Below are positions 52,503 through 61,842 of a stretch of 64,000 nucleotides of DNA, in pieces. The notes below the pieces were generated by a model, which saw only the letters and a program-made list of their open reading frames with translations, did no database searches and was not told where the DNA came from. A program made the position numbers and the translations under genes. Each line of letters opens with the position of its first letter. The first letter of the stretch is position 1. This stretch comes from Brucella oryzae (GTDB lineage Bacteria > Pseudomonadota > Alphaproteobacteria > Rhizobiales > Rhizobiaceae): the NCBI GenBank assembly GCA_012103035.1, contig JAAVLL010000001.1, forward strand, positions 1,276,501-1,340,500, written 5' to 3'.

Positions 52503-53897
52503 ATGGTGCCGCCGAAAGAGATTGAATTGACAAAAGAAATTACGGGCGGCTTTGCCGCTCTCGGCGTTACCGGCATTTTGCTCAAGGGCGTCGAAGCCGC
52601 TGGCATGACCGAGCCGAAGCCTATCCAGTTGCAGGCGATTCCACACCAGCTTGAAGGTCGCGATATTCTTGGTATTGCGCAGACGGGCTCCGGCAAGACT
52701 GCGGCTTTCAGCCTGCCTATCCTGCAGAAAATCATCGGCCTCGGCGACAAGCGCCGTCCGAAGACGGCACGCGCTTTGATCCTGGCGCCGACGCGTGAAC
52801 TTGCCGTGCAGATCGAACAGACAATCCGCAATGTTTCCAAACACGCGCATATCTCGACGGCACTTGTTCTTGGCGGCGTTTCCAAACTGTCGCAGATCAA
52901 GCGTATCGCGCCGGGCATCGACGTTCTGATCGCCACGCCCGGCCGTCTGACCGATCTGATGCGTGACGGTTTGGTAGACCTTTCACAGACGCGCTGGCTC
53001 GTTCTCGACGAGGCTGACCGTATGCTGGACATGGGCTTCATCAACGACGTGAAGCGCATCGCAAAAGCGACCCATTCCGATCGTCAGACCGCATTGTTTT
53101 CGGCAACAATGCCGAAGGAAATCGCATCGCTGGCTGGAAGCCTGCTGCGTGACCCGGTTCGCGTGGAAGTTGCTCCGCAGGGAACGACGGCTGCAGAAAT
53201 TACGCAGGTCGTCCATCCCGTGCACACCAAGGAGAAGCGTCGTCTTCTTTCGGCACTGCTGGGTGACAAGGCCATGCGTTCGGTCATCGTCTTCACCCGT
53301 ACGAAGCACGGTGCCGATGCAGTCGTCCGTCATCTGGAACGCGATGGCTATGAAGTTGCCGCCATCCACGGCAACAAGTCGCAGAATGCACGTCAGCGCG
53401 CGCTGAACGGATTCCGTGATGGATCGCTGCGGATTTTGATAGCAACCGACATTGCTGCACGCGGCATCGACGTGCCGGGTATCAGCCACGTCGTGAACTA
53501 CGATCTGCCAGATGAGCCCGAAACCTATGTGCATCGTATCGGACGCACTGGCCGTAATGGCGCCAGCGGCGCATCGATTACGCTCTACGACCCGGCAGCG
53601 GAAGAATCCAAGCTGAAAGCGGTCGAGCGTGTGACGCGCAATAAGCTTCCGATCAAAGATGCACCTGTGGAGCTTGCGCCGGCTCCAGCTCCGCGAGCCG
53701 CTACTCCGGGCGAGCGTCCGCAGAAGACCGGGCATCGTAAAGGCGGAATGCCACAGAAGCCGCGCCGCGCCGCGCCGAAGGCTGGGGAACATCGCGGAAG
53801 CGCTCACGCGAGCGGTGAAGGTGCTCCGAAAGCGAAGCGTCCGTTCCGCCGCAAGCGTCGCAATGCCAATGGCAATGGCGGACAGCGCGCAGCATAA
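52503..53897 (+). CDS. DEAD-box RNA helicase, RhlE type
   Basis: This intact protein of about 464 residues has the complete DEAD-box set. The Q motif region is FAALGVTGILLKGVEAAGM, Walker A is AQTGSGKTAAF, then PTRELAVQI, VLDEADRMLDMGF, SATMPKEI, IVFTRTKHGADAV, TDIAARGIDVPG and HRIGRTGRNG. The last ~90 residues are basic and rich in Pro, Arg, Lys and Gly, a typical RNA-binding tail. It unwinds RNA duplexes in ribosome assembly or RNA decay. The start is not certain: the ATG at 52503 is used here, but a TTG 24 bp later (TKEITGGF) is also possible. A strong terminator follows. Confidence 0.93.
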   Translation: MVPPKEIELTKEITGGFAALGVTGILLKGVEAAGMTEPKPIQLQAIPHQLEGRDILGIAQTGSGKTAAFSLPILQKIIGLGDKRRPKTARALILAPTRELAVQIEQTIRNVSKHAHISTALVLGGVSKLSQIKRIAPGIDVLIATPGRLTDLMRDGLVDLSQTRWLVLDEADRMLDMGFINDVKRIAKATHSDRQTALFSATMPKEIASLAGSLLRDPVRVEVAPQGTTAAEITQVVHPVHTKEKRRLLSALLGDKAMRSVIVFTRTKHGADAVVRHLERDGYEVAAIHGNKSQNARQRALNGFRDGSLRILIATDIAARGIDVPGISHVVNYDLPDEPETYVHRIGRTGRNGASGASITLYDPAAEESKLKAVERVTRNKLPIKDAPVELAPAPAPRAATPGERPQKTGHRKGGMPQKPRRAAPKAGEHRGSAHASGEGAPKAKRPFRRKRRNANGNGGQRAA

Positions 53898-53920
53898 GCT
53901 GCTCACCTCAAACATTTTTC

Positions 53921-53947
53921 AAAAGCCGCCCATTTCGGGCGGCTTTT
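53921..53947 (+). terminator. Rho-independent terminator after the RNA helicase gene
   Basis: AAAAGCCGCCC at 53921-53931 pairs perfectly with GGGCGGCTTTT at 53937-53947 around ATTTC, followed by TTTC-like T-rich sequence. Confidence 0.88.
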
Positions 53948-54068
53948 CTATTTATAGCCGCAAAACGGGTTTCGATTTGCGTATCGGACAGGAAAAATAT
54001 TCCATGCTTGCTTGAAGGGCAGGGCGCTTCCTCATAACTTCCTCTGCGAAACAGGAAGGACGTAAGCC

Positions 54069-55095
54069 ATGTTCCAATCGGTGCTCGACGCTATCGGCAA
54101 TACGCCATTGATCCATTTGAAGAAAGCGTCCGAGCTGACTGGCTGCGCAATTTACGGCAAGGCTGAGTTTCTCAATCCCGGCCAATCGGTGAAGGATCGG
54201 GCAGCGCTCAATATTATTCGTGATGCCGAAAAGCGCGGGCTTCTGAAACCCGGCGGTGTCATCGTTGAAGGCACGGCTGGCAATACCGGCATTGGACTCA
54301 CTATGGTCGCGAAAGCACTTGGCTATCGCACCGTTATCGTTATTCCCGAAACGCAGAGTCAGGAAAAGAAGGACGCCCTGCGTCTGCTTGGCGCGGAACT
54401 GATCGAAGTTCCAGCTGCACCCTATCGAAACCCGAACAATTATGTGCGTCTGTCCGGACGCCTGGCCGAACAACTGGCAAAGACCGAGCCTAATGGTGCG
54501 GTATGGGCTAACCAGTTCGACAATCCGATCAACCGGCAAGCCCATATCGAAACAACGGCAAAGGAAATCTGGCGCGATACCGATGGCAAGGTCGATGGGT
54601 TTGTCGCCGCTGTCGGATCGGGTGGAACGCTTGTCGGCACAGCATTTGGCCTGAAGGACCACAATGCCGGTATCAAGGTCGCACTTGCCGATCCCTATGG
54701 AGCCGCACTCCATTCCTTCTATACGACAGGCGAACTGAAAGCCGAGGGCGACTCGATCACCGAAGGCATAGGGCAGGGCCGCATCACCGCCAATCTTGAG
54801 GGCTTCACGCCCGATTTCTCCTACCGCCTTCTGACGCGGAGGCGCTCGATATCGTGTTCGATCTCGTGGAAAATGAGGGCTTTGCCTTGGTGGTTCCTCA
54901 GGCATCAATATTGCAGGCGCAATCCGGCTTGCAAAAGATCTCGGGCCGGGCCACACAATTGTGACGGTGCTTTGCGACTATGGTAATCGTTACCAGTCCA
55001 AGCTGTTCAACCCTGCCTTTCTGCGTGGCAAGAACCTGCCCGTACCCGGATGGCTGGAGAAGAAGACCGAGATAGACATACCGTTCGAGGGATAA
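54069..55095 (+). CDS. cysK: Cysteine synthase/PLP beta-synthase (two indels)
   Basis: This PLP enzyme makes cysteine from O-acetylserine and sulfide. The PLP Lys is in PGQSVKDRAALN, the substrate loop is EGTAGNTGIGL, and the phosphate cradle is GSGGTLVGTA. Near the C-terminus ENEGFALGGSSGIN follows. At about 340 residues it is longer than E. coli CysK and belongs to the longer CysK/CBS-like group. Breaks are near 54830 and near 54888. It starts a same-strand run with alaX, sseA and the GNAT gene (2 bp to alaX), which together look sulfur and amino-acid related. Confidence 0.88.
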
Positions 55096-55097
55096 TC

Positions 55098-55835
55098 ATG
55101 GCATACGAGACCGAAGCGCTTTTCCGCGAAGATTCCTATCTTTCAACGGCGGAGGGCACGGTGCTCGCCATGACCGACACCGGCGGATCATTCTCGACCA
55201 GACGAATTTTTATGCGACCTCCGGCGGCCAGCCGGGATATCGGTTTTTGAGCGCGCTGACGGTTCCCGCATCGAGATAGCGGCGACTGTCACCGGCGAAA
55301 ACAAGAACGAAATCATTCATGTTCCGGCAGAAGGGCAGGCTGCTCCCACAATCGGCGAAAAGCTGGTCCTGCATGTCGACTGGCCGCGTCGCTACAAGCT
55401 GATGCGTATGCACACGGCCTGTCACCTGCTTTCCGTGGTCTGCCCGTTCCCGATCACCGGCGCAGCCGTGGGGAGGATGAAAGCCGCGTTGATTTTGACC
55501 TTCCCGACCCGACCTACACCAAGGAATTCGTGACCGAAAAGTTGATGGAGCGCGTCAACGCCAATGACGCGGTTGCCATTCGCTGGATTAGCGATGAAGA
55601 GTTCCTTGCAAATCCTGATATCGTAAAGTCGAAGAATGTGCGCCCGCCGGTAGGCCTTGGCCGCATACGCCTTGTCCTGATTGGTGAAAACGGCGTGGTG
55701 GATTCGCAACCTTGCGGCGGCACGCACGTTTCCGAGACACAGGAAGTGGGTGAAATCCACATCGGCAAGATCGAAAAGAAGGGCAAGGAGAACCGCCGCT
55801 TCCGCATTCGGTTCGGTGCCTTGCCAGAAGCTTAG
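55098..55835 (+). CDS. AlaX-type alanyl-tRNA editing protein (about four indels)
   Basis: This free-standing editing domain related to that of alanyl-tRNA synthetase removes Ser or Gly wrongly attached to tRNA-Ala. The zinc ligands are in MRMHTACHLLS (HxxxH type) and SQPCGGTHVSETQE. It starts 2 bp after the cysK stop, so it is co-transcribed. Corrections are needed near 55187, 55233, 55246 and 55474. Repaired length is about 245 residues, in the range of AlaX-M/AlaXp-II proteins. Serine misacylation matters when sulfur amino acid metabolism shifts serine pools, but that link to cysK is inference. Confidence 0.87.
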
Positions 55836-55888
55836 TTTTCGTTTTCGCATGTTTCCGTCTTTGGAGGCGCATGCTGCAGGAGTGACCC

Positions 55889-56739
55889 ATGGTTGAAAAA
55901 GCGCTTTCGTTGTTTCGCGGGACTGGTTGAAAGAACGGCTTGGCAAGCCCGGCATCGCGATTGTCGATGCTTCCTGGTATCTTCCCACCGCTGGGCGCGA
56001 CGGCGAGGGCGAATACAACGCCGCGCATATTCCGGGCGCTGTTTTTTCGATCAGGACAAGATCGCCGACAAGGAGTCCGGTCTGCCGCACACGCTGCCCT
56101 CGCCTGAGCTTTTCGCCCAGCATGTCGGTGCAATGGGCATCACCGCCGATGAAACAGTCGTTGTCTATGACGGGCCGGGCATGTTTTCGCGCCGCGCGTC
56201 TGGTGGATGTTCCGGGTTATGGGCGTGAAGAACGTCTATGTTCTCAATGGCGGCTTCGACAGATGGAAAAGGCCGGTTATCCGGTGACTGATGAGCCGAC
56301 GAAGATTGCATCCACGCTGTTCACGCCATCCTTCAACGAGAAGGCAGTGGTCGATTTTGTGGAGATGCGCGAAATCGTGGATGAACGCCGCTCGCAGATC
56401 GCCGATGCGCGTGCAGCCGGACGCTTCACCGGACGTGACGCGGAACCGCGTGCCGGTATGCGCTCCGGCCATATGCCCGGTGCGCGCAACGTGCCTGTCG
56501 GCACTTTATCTGAAAACGGTGAATTGAAGGATATTGCTAGCCTGCGCAGGATTTTTGATGAGGCCGGTGTCGATCTTTCCAGGCCGGTGGTGACAAGTTG
56601 CGGGTCGGGCGTCACCGCCGCTGTCATCACGCTGGCATTGACGTCGCTCGGCCACACGGATAACCGTCTTTACGATGGTTCCTGGAGCGAATGGGGTAGT
56701 AGGCAGGATACGTCCGTCGTGACCGGTGAAGCCGAATAA
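55889..56739 (+). CDS. sseA: 3-mercaptopyruvate sulfurtransferase (about four indels)
   Basis: This two-domain rhodanese transfers sulfur from 3-mercaptopyruvate to a thiophilic acceptor. The first, inactive rhodanese domain contains [15 protein letters not shown] and [13 protein letters not shown]. The second carries the catalytic Cys in [10 protein letters not shown], the signature of 3-mercaptopyruvate/thiosulfate sulfurtransferases, after [14 protein letters not shown]. Breaks are near 55900, at the T-run near 56045, near 56200 and near 56271. The ATG at 55889 has a CAGGAGT site upstream. Repaired length is about 284 residues. A GNAT gene follows after 2 bp. Confidence 0.88.
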
Positions 56740-56741
56740 GC

Positions 56742-57263
56742 ATGTCCGAAAAACTGACTGCCCGCATCACGCATCTGGAAATGTCGACCCGTCAGGCCGT
56801 TGCTGTGCCGGTACCTTCCGGTATCCGCCTGGCAATCATGCGCGCAGGCGATATGCCCGTCCACTATTACCGCTATCTCTATGAACGGGTTGGCCGCAAA
56901 CATCACTGGATGATGCGGCGTGTTCAGACGGATGTTGAGGTGGCGGCTGCGATTCATGCCGATACGACCGAAATTCACATCCTCTATGCAGAGGGCTGCC
57001 CGGCAGGTTTTGTCGAACTTGACCTCTCGGCTTTGCCGGAAGCTGCCGAGATCGTCTATTTCGGCCTTATCGATGACTTTCAGGGACGAGGGCTCGGCAA
57101 ATTCTTCCTGAGTGAAGCCATTTCCGCGGCCTGGGCGCATATGCCGGAAAAGGTAACGATCCACACCAATACGCTCGACAGCCCGCGCGCATTGCAGCTC
57201 TATCAGAAGATGGGATTTGTGCCGGTTGGATGGTCCGAAGAGGTCATCGAACCCTGGAAATGA
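56742..57263 (+). CDS. GNAT-family N-acetyltransferase
   Basis: This intact 173-residue acetyltransferase has a typical acetyl-CoA site: YFGLIDDFQGRGLGKFFLS corresponds to the V-x-x-x-x-R/Q-x-x-G-x-G/A motif. It ends with LYQKMGFVPVG. It starts 2 bp after sseA, so it is the last gene of the cysK-alaX-sseA run. The acceptor may be an amino acid or a small amine. The close linkage to sulfur genes is suggestive only. Confidence 0.87.
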   Translation: MSEKLTARITHLEMSTRQAVAVPVPSGIRLAIMRAGDMPVHYYRYLYERVGRKHHWMMRRVQTDVEVAAAIHADTTEIHILYAEGCPAGFVELDLSALPEAAEIVYFGLIDDFQGRGLGKFFLSEAISAAWAHMPEKVTIHTNTLDSPRALQLYQKMGFVPVGWSEEVIEPWK

Positions 57264-57271
57264 AGTCGGCG

Positions 57272-58060
57272 CTATCCGCGCGCTACTTCACGAGCACTTG
57301 CGATCGAGACGACAGACGCGCTGGCCAGGCGCCCACTTTCCTCATCGAAGACCACACAATTGCGTCCGCGCTGCTTGGCCATATAAAGGCAGCGGTCTGC
57401 GCGGCTGAGTACTTGCGAGTTCGTCTCGTTTTTCGGTGCAGATGCAACACCGATACTGATCGTCAACGGATAGACTTGGTACTCGGTGGTGTGAAACGGC
57501 GTGTTTTCCACTTCCGCGCGTATGCGCTGTGCAACGCGCATACCGGTTTCTCCACTGGCCCCGGCAGAAAACGCAGAATTCCTCTCCACCGATGCGTCCG
57601 ACGAGGTCACCTTTTCGGGTTACATTTTGAAGCGCGAATGCGATCAGTTTCAAGGCGCGATCGCCAACGCCATGGCCGAACGTGTCGTTGATCGCCTTGA
57701 AGTGATCTGCGTCGACGACGAGCAATGTCCCGGTCTCAATACGGGAGCGGCTGATCTTCATAGCCTCGAAAAGCGCCTCGCGATTGAGAAGACCAGTCAT
57801 GTGATCGATTCGCGAGCGTGCCTGCAGTTCGACATGCGCTTTCTCGAGCTGGAGATATGCATCTCTCAGCTTGCTGTGCTGATGAAAAATATAGGCAAGG
57901 GATGGAACGCCGTAGCCATGGGGATGCCTGCGCTTAGAGTAAGTGCAACGACGCCCGGGCTTACGCCAGCGGAATAAGCCGCTATCGATGTCGCTCCTAC
58001 CGAGAACAGTACGACAGACAGCGTTATCAATGCTGCTTTCAAAAGAGCAGTCTTCTTCAT
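57272..58060 (-). CDS. Membrane-anchored GGDEF diguanylate cyclase (three indels)
   Basis: Two N-terminal hydrophobic segments (AALITLSVVLFSVGATSIAA and a second through VVALTLSAGIP) are followed by a short coiled coil and a GGDEF domain. The domain reads DHMTGLLNREALFEAM, VDADHFKAINDTFGHGVGD and GRIGGEEFCVFLPG. The active site GGEEF is compatible with c-di-GMP synthesis. No RxxD inhibitory site is evident upstream of it. Breaks are near 57918, 57573 and 57562. It converges on the GNAT gene with an 8-bp gap. The domain assignment is firm; the signal it senses is unknown. Confidence 0.85.
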
Positions 58061-58361
58061 GCCCTCGCACTCCCAACCCTGAGTGAGGATGATCAACGAC
58101 CCCGCCTGAACCCCAGATGAACGGGCTCTATTTTGCGGGCCTTATAAAAGGAACGCCTGAGAGGGAAAGGTATCACCATGCGCCTCCTACAATTTTTGTT
58201 TATGAGTGCCATTAATGACACAATCATAGGTAGCATGATGGTTATATGTTACGAGAAAATGTAATTAAGCACAACTATGTTTAAAAGAAACGCCTCAAGA
58301 AGACATAAATCATAACTATCTAATATAAATCAGGAATTGCCTTCAGCAAGGCATTATAAAG

Positions 58362-58398
58362 AATCCCGGAGCGGCGAGGGACCTGACACTCCGGGATT
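58362..58398 (-). terminator. Terminator downstream of the 53-residue membrane protein gene
   Basis: AATCCCGGAG at 58362-58371 pairs exactly with CTCCGGGATT at 58389-58398 around a 17-nt loop. On the minus strand it is followed by CTTTATAATGC. A smaller hairpin, GCCTTCAGCAAGGC, lies just beyond it. Confidence 0.6.
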
Positions 58399-58430
58399 TT
58401 GGCCGGTATTGTGGCTGTTGATGGCTTGAA

Positions 58431-58592
58431 TCAGAAGACCGCCAAGTATTTCAGAAGCGAAATGATGCCGATGATGATCACGATAACTTGAGCGATCTGT
58501 TTGACCTTGGCATCCAGAGGCAGCATGTTGATGAGGTAAAGTACGAGGAAGATAACAAGAATTGTTATCAGAAGGCTGATGAGGATGGACAT
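58431..58592 (-). CDS. Small two-helix membrane protein, Thivi_2564-like (53 residues)
   Basis: This short gene encodes 53 residues, almost all hydrophobic. One helix (LISLLITILVIFLVLYLINM) is followed by a polar turn LPLDAKVKQIAQ and a second helix (VIVIIIGIISLLKYLAVF). The two-helix layout with a basic turn matches the small Thivi_2564-type membrane protein family of unknown function. The ATG at 58592 is used. A hairpin terminator 30 bp after the stop supports it as a real transcription unit. Such proteins are easily missed because of their length. The family role is unknown. Confidence 0.68.
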   Translation of the reverse strand: MSILISLLITILVIFLVLYLINMLPLDAKVKQIAQVIVIIIGIISLLKYLAVF

Positions 58593-58828
58593 AGGCGGTC
58601 TGATCCTTCCCGGAACTTGGGGTTGCGTTGCTTAACCGGCGACCGTTCCTCCGCGCCGCCCGATTGAGCCCGTTCAAACCGGAAGGAAGAGCAGGGCTCT
58701 TGCAACCGGCACATCGTCTCCAATCCAAAACAATGTGCTGGTCAACGTCTCAAGGAAAAGAAGGTTCCGCTTTATAAGCAAGAACTTAAATCAAGCTGGC
58801 ACCAGGCAGCGCAGGACCTTCCAGATAA

Positions 58829-60319
58829 TCAACTGCGCATGCTGCCCGTCTCGCGGCGGCGATGATGCCAGCTGAAAGCCTCTTCGATCAGGTGAGGCGT
58901 GTGTCCGCCACGCGCGCATGCACGGTCGAAATAATCGTTGAGCTGTGGGCGATAATCCGGATGTGCGCAGTTATCAATGATGACACGTGCGCGTTCGCGC
59001 GGGGCGAGGCCACGCAGGTCGGCGAGACCTTGTTCAGTGACAAGAATATCCACGTCGTGTTCGTTGTGGTCAACATGCGTAACCATCGGAACGACAGACG
59101 ATATGGCGCCGTTCTTGGCTTCGGATTTGGTGACAAAGATTGAGATAAAGGCGTTACGGGCAAAGTCGCCTGAACCACCGATCCCGTTCATCATATGTGT
59201 GCCGTCAACATGCGTGGAGTTCACATTGCCGTAAATGTCGAATTCCAGCGCGGTATTGATGCCGATAATGCCGAGACGGCGGATGACTTCCGGGTGGTTG
59301 CTGATTTCCTGCGGGCGCAGAATGAGCTTGTCCCGGTAACGGTCGATATTATTAAAGACACGCTCTCCGCAGGCGGGGCTGAGCGTGATCGATGATCCGG
59401 ATGCAAAGTCGAGCTTTCCGGCATCGAAGAGATCGAAAGTGCTGTCCTGCAGTACTTCGCTATACATACGCAGATTGTGGAACGGGCTATCGGCAAAACC
59501 GTTCAATACGGCATTGGCAATGGTGCCGATACCGGCCTGAAGCGGGTTGAGTGTCAGGTCGAGACGTCCGGCAGTCACTTCCTGCATCAGAAATTCGATC
59601 AGATGGCCCGCAATGGCTATCGTTTCGCCGTCGGCCGGTTCCACGGTCGATGCGCTATCATTTTCCTGCGTGATGACGATGCCTGCGATCTTTTCCGGCG
59701 GAATGGGAATGTAGGGCAGGCCGACGTGGCTGTCGCATGCCGTGACCGGTATCGGATCGCGGGAAGGGCGCTTCGTTGGGATATAGATGTCGTGCAGACC
59801 TTCAAGGGCCATGGGCTGGTTGAGATTTACCTCAACGATCACCTTTTCAGCCAGAATGGCAAAACTTGCCGAGTTGCCGATCGATGTCGTGGGAATGATC
59901 CCTCCGCTTTCGGTAATGGCAAGAGCCTCGACTACGGCGTAATCAATCGGACCTATCTGGTTCGAGCGCAACTGCTCGACAGTTTCGGAAAGATGCTGGT
60001 CTATGAACATCACTTCGCCGCGATTGATGGCGGCACGCAGAGTTCTGTCGACCTGAAATGGCATTCGCCTTGAGAGCACATGGGCTTCGGTGAGAAGCTT
60101 GTCGACGTCGTGACCGAGCGATGCACCAGTAATCAGCGTGATCTTGAAGGGATCCGTTGCAGCACGGGCGGCCATGGCAACTGGCACAGCCTTGGCGTCA
60201 CCGGCGCGGGTAAATCCACTCATGCCAACGATCATGCCGTCATGGATAAGACTCGCGGCTTGTTCCGCGGTAATGATCTTGTTCCGAAGCGAAGTGTTTC
60301 GAATACGTGCTTCCAGCAT
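58829..60319 (-). CDS. Acetyl-CoA hydrolase/succinyl-CoA:acetate CoA-transferase
   Basis: This intact protein of about 496 residues belongs to the family I CoA-transferases related to AarC. It has an N-terminal domain (SGFTRAGDAKAVP) and a C-terminal domain with GIGTIANAVL and MYSEVLQDSTFDLFDAGKL. By family comparison the Glu in SEVLQD is the likely CoA-thioester-forming residue. HVDGTHMMNGIGGSGDFARN and LVTEQGLADLRGLAPRERA complete the signature. It interconverts acetyl-CoA and succinyl-CoA using acetate and succinate, or hydrolyses acetyl-CoA. The ATG at 60319 fits the family. It has no frameshift over 1.5 kb. Confidence 0.9.
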   Translation of the reverse strand: MLEARIRNTSLRNKIITAEQAASLIHDGMIVGMSGFTRAGDAKAVPVAMAARAATDPFKITLITGASLGHDVDKLLTEAHVLSRRMPFQVDRTLRAAINRGEVMFIDQHLSETVEQLRSNQIGPIDYAVVEALAITESGGIIPTTSIGNSASFAILAEKVIVEVNLNQPMALEGLHDIYIPTKRPSRDPIPVTACDSHVGLPYIPIPPEKIAGIVITQENDSASTVEPADGETIAIAGHLIEFLMQEVTAGRLDLTLNPLQAGIGTIANAVLNGFADSPFHNLRMYSEVLQDSTFDLFDAGKLDFASGSSITLSPACGERVFNNIDRYRDKLILRPQEISNHPEVIRRLGIIGINTALEFDIYGNVNSTHVDGTHMMNGIGGSGDFARNAFISIFVTKSEAKNGAISSVVPMVTHVDHNEHDVDILVTEQGLADLRGLAPRERARVIIDNCAHPDYRPQLNDYFDRACARGGHTPHLIEEAFSWHHRRRETGSMRS

Positions 60320-60758
60320 CTTTAAATCTACCTTCCTTCCCATCCGGGCCGTCCCATTCGGGTTTGAGCCGGAAATGGCGCTCGCCGTCTCGAAAGCAAG
60401 ATACTGCTACCGACCATTTGCGAAATACGCCGTCGCTCGGGTAATAGCGCATATGAACCGTCAGCACACGCATGCTTTGGTCTTAGATACCAAGACGGAT
60501 TGCCCTGATACGGAGTGTATTTCTCACGCCGTACGATTCTTCGAAATGATTGAAATCAACAATGCAAAGCGGGCTGGTGCACGGTCCAGTTGGCATGAAG
60601 AGCAGGATATAAAGGGCTGATGCTCGATGATACATATTGATCGCATAAGATAGATTATGGAACTATCCGATATCAGTCCGGCTTTGAGTATGCCAAACTT
60701 ATGCGTAGCTGAACTTCTTCAAGGCTCGATGTGTGCCCTGAATTGGCAGCCGAAGATA

Positions 60759-60837
60759 CTAGTGTGGCGAATCCGAAAATCGCCTCACTCGGGAGCAAGA
60801 TTTTGTACAAATTTCGGATTCAAATCCACCACACTAG
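60759..60837. repeat. Imperfect palindromic element of about 79 bp
   Basis: The left arm CTAGTGTGG-CG-AATCCGAAAAT (60759-60780) is complementary to the right arm ATTTCGGATTC-AAATC-CACCACACTAG (60811-60837), apart from a 6-nt insertion. About 30 nt lie between them. The right end overlaps the stop codon of the methyltransferase gene. It has no T-run like an ordinary terminator. Size and symmetry resemble the short palindromic repeats (such as Bru-RS) scattered in Brucella-group genomes, but I cannot confirm other copies. Confidence 0.5.
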
Positions 60838-61664
60838 CGGTGTCGAGCGATATAGAGATGTCCCGGAACTGGCGATCCTTGTTCGCTGCGCACGACAATA
60901 TCTTCACAACGCACGCAGTCCATTCCGTGATTGTCGAGCATTGCTCGGACATAGGATTGTGCGTGCGCAAAGCGCTGATAGTCACCAACCATGAATGCGC
61001 GCCCGGCCAGTCGCGTATCGTCGAGCGTCTCGCTGGAAAAGCCGAAATGTCCGCCCGACGACAGATGTGCGGCTACACCTGCGAAGAACTTGTCGAGTTC
61101 GCCCATATAAGGCAGAACATCCGTGGCAATGATCAGATCCCAATCCGGTTCGTCGGTGGTTTCAAGGAAACGCACGGCCTCACCAACGAATAGCGCCTGA
61201 TAATCGCCTTTCTCGTAGGCCACTTCGATCATGTTCTCGGAAATATCGACGCCGGTTTTATGTTCAGCCATGTCATCGAGTGCATCGGCGGACAGCCCCG
61301 TACCGCACCCCAGATCGAGCATGCGTTCTGCGAAAAACGCTTCATTCATCTCAAGAAGCATTTCGCGCAGCTGCAATGGAACGTCGTAACCGAGCTGATC
61401 AACGAGGATCGTATCGAACATTTCTGCATGCTGGTCGAAAAGTGTAGAAACATAGGCATCCGGAGCCTTGAGCGGAACCGCGCCGCGTCCCATGCTGGCA
61501 AGCCGCACGGCAGCGCCGCCGTGATCCTCGGGATCGATCCGCAGCACATCTTCATAGGCCTTGGCAGCAGCGTCGAAATCGCCGGCTTTTTCCAGCGCAA
61601 GCGCCCGGTTATAGGCTTCTGCAAGCGCTTCCTGATCGAAAGCCGCCTTGTCGTTCTCAGCCAT
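60834..61664 (-). CDS. TPR-containing class I SAM-dependent methyltransferase
   Basis: This intact protein of about 276 residues opens with a short tetratricopeptide region (FDQEALAEAYNRALALEKAGDF and DAAAKAYEDVLRIDPED). A methyltransferase domain follows, with SAM motif I MLDLGCGTGLSADALD and a GVDISENMIEVA segment. Predicted methyltransferases with an N-terminal TPR of this kind are annotated in Brucella and relatives without known substrates. I chose the ATG at 61664 (MAENDKAAF); an upstream ATG at 61694 is also in frame. The stop lies inside the palindromic element at 60759-60837. Confidence 0.85.
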   Translation of the reverse strand: MAENDKAAFDQEALAEAYNRALALEKAGDFDAAAKAYEDVLRIDPEDHGGAAVRLASMGRGAVPLKAPDAYVSTLFDQHAEMFDTILVDQLGYDVPLQLREMLLEMNEAFFAERMLDLGCGTGLSADALDDMAEHKTGVDISENMIEVAYEKGDYQALFVGEAVRFLETTDEPDWDLIIATDVLPYMGELDKFFAGVAAHLSSGGHFGFSSETLDDTRLAGRAFMVGDYQRFAHAQSYVRAMLDNHGMDCVRCEDIVVRSEQGSPVPGHLYIARHR

Positions 61665-61842
61665 AAAGGTAGGCCCTTCTTCTGTCCGTGTCACTCGTTA
61701 GGTTCGGCATGTAACTATTTGTAAAATCAGAATTTAGTTCAAAGAACATTCGATAGCGTAGGGCAGGAAGAATGTCCTGCCCGTTTCCTACGCTTATCCG
61801 GTAAACCTCGCAAGCGGTTCCGCTCTGATCGGAAAACCTTGC

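Noticed and set aside
58354-58728. A 124-codon open frame on the minus strand around the small membrane protein gene
   Set aside because: It overlaps the 53-residue membrane protein in another frame and is His/Cys/Arg-rich without family features. The small hydrophobic frame is far more plausible.
60657-61193. A 178-codon plus-strand frame opposite the TPR methyltransferase
   Set aside because: It is antisense to an intact, well-recognised gene and shows no coding character of its own.
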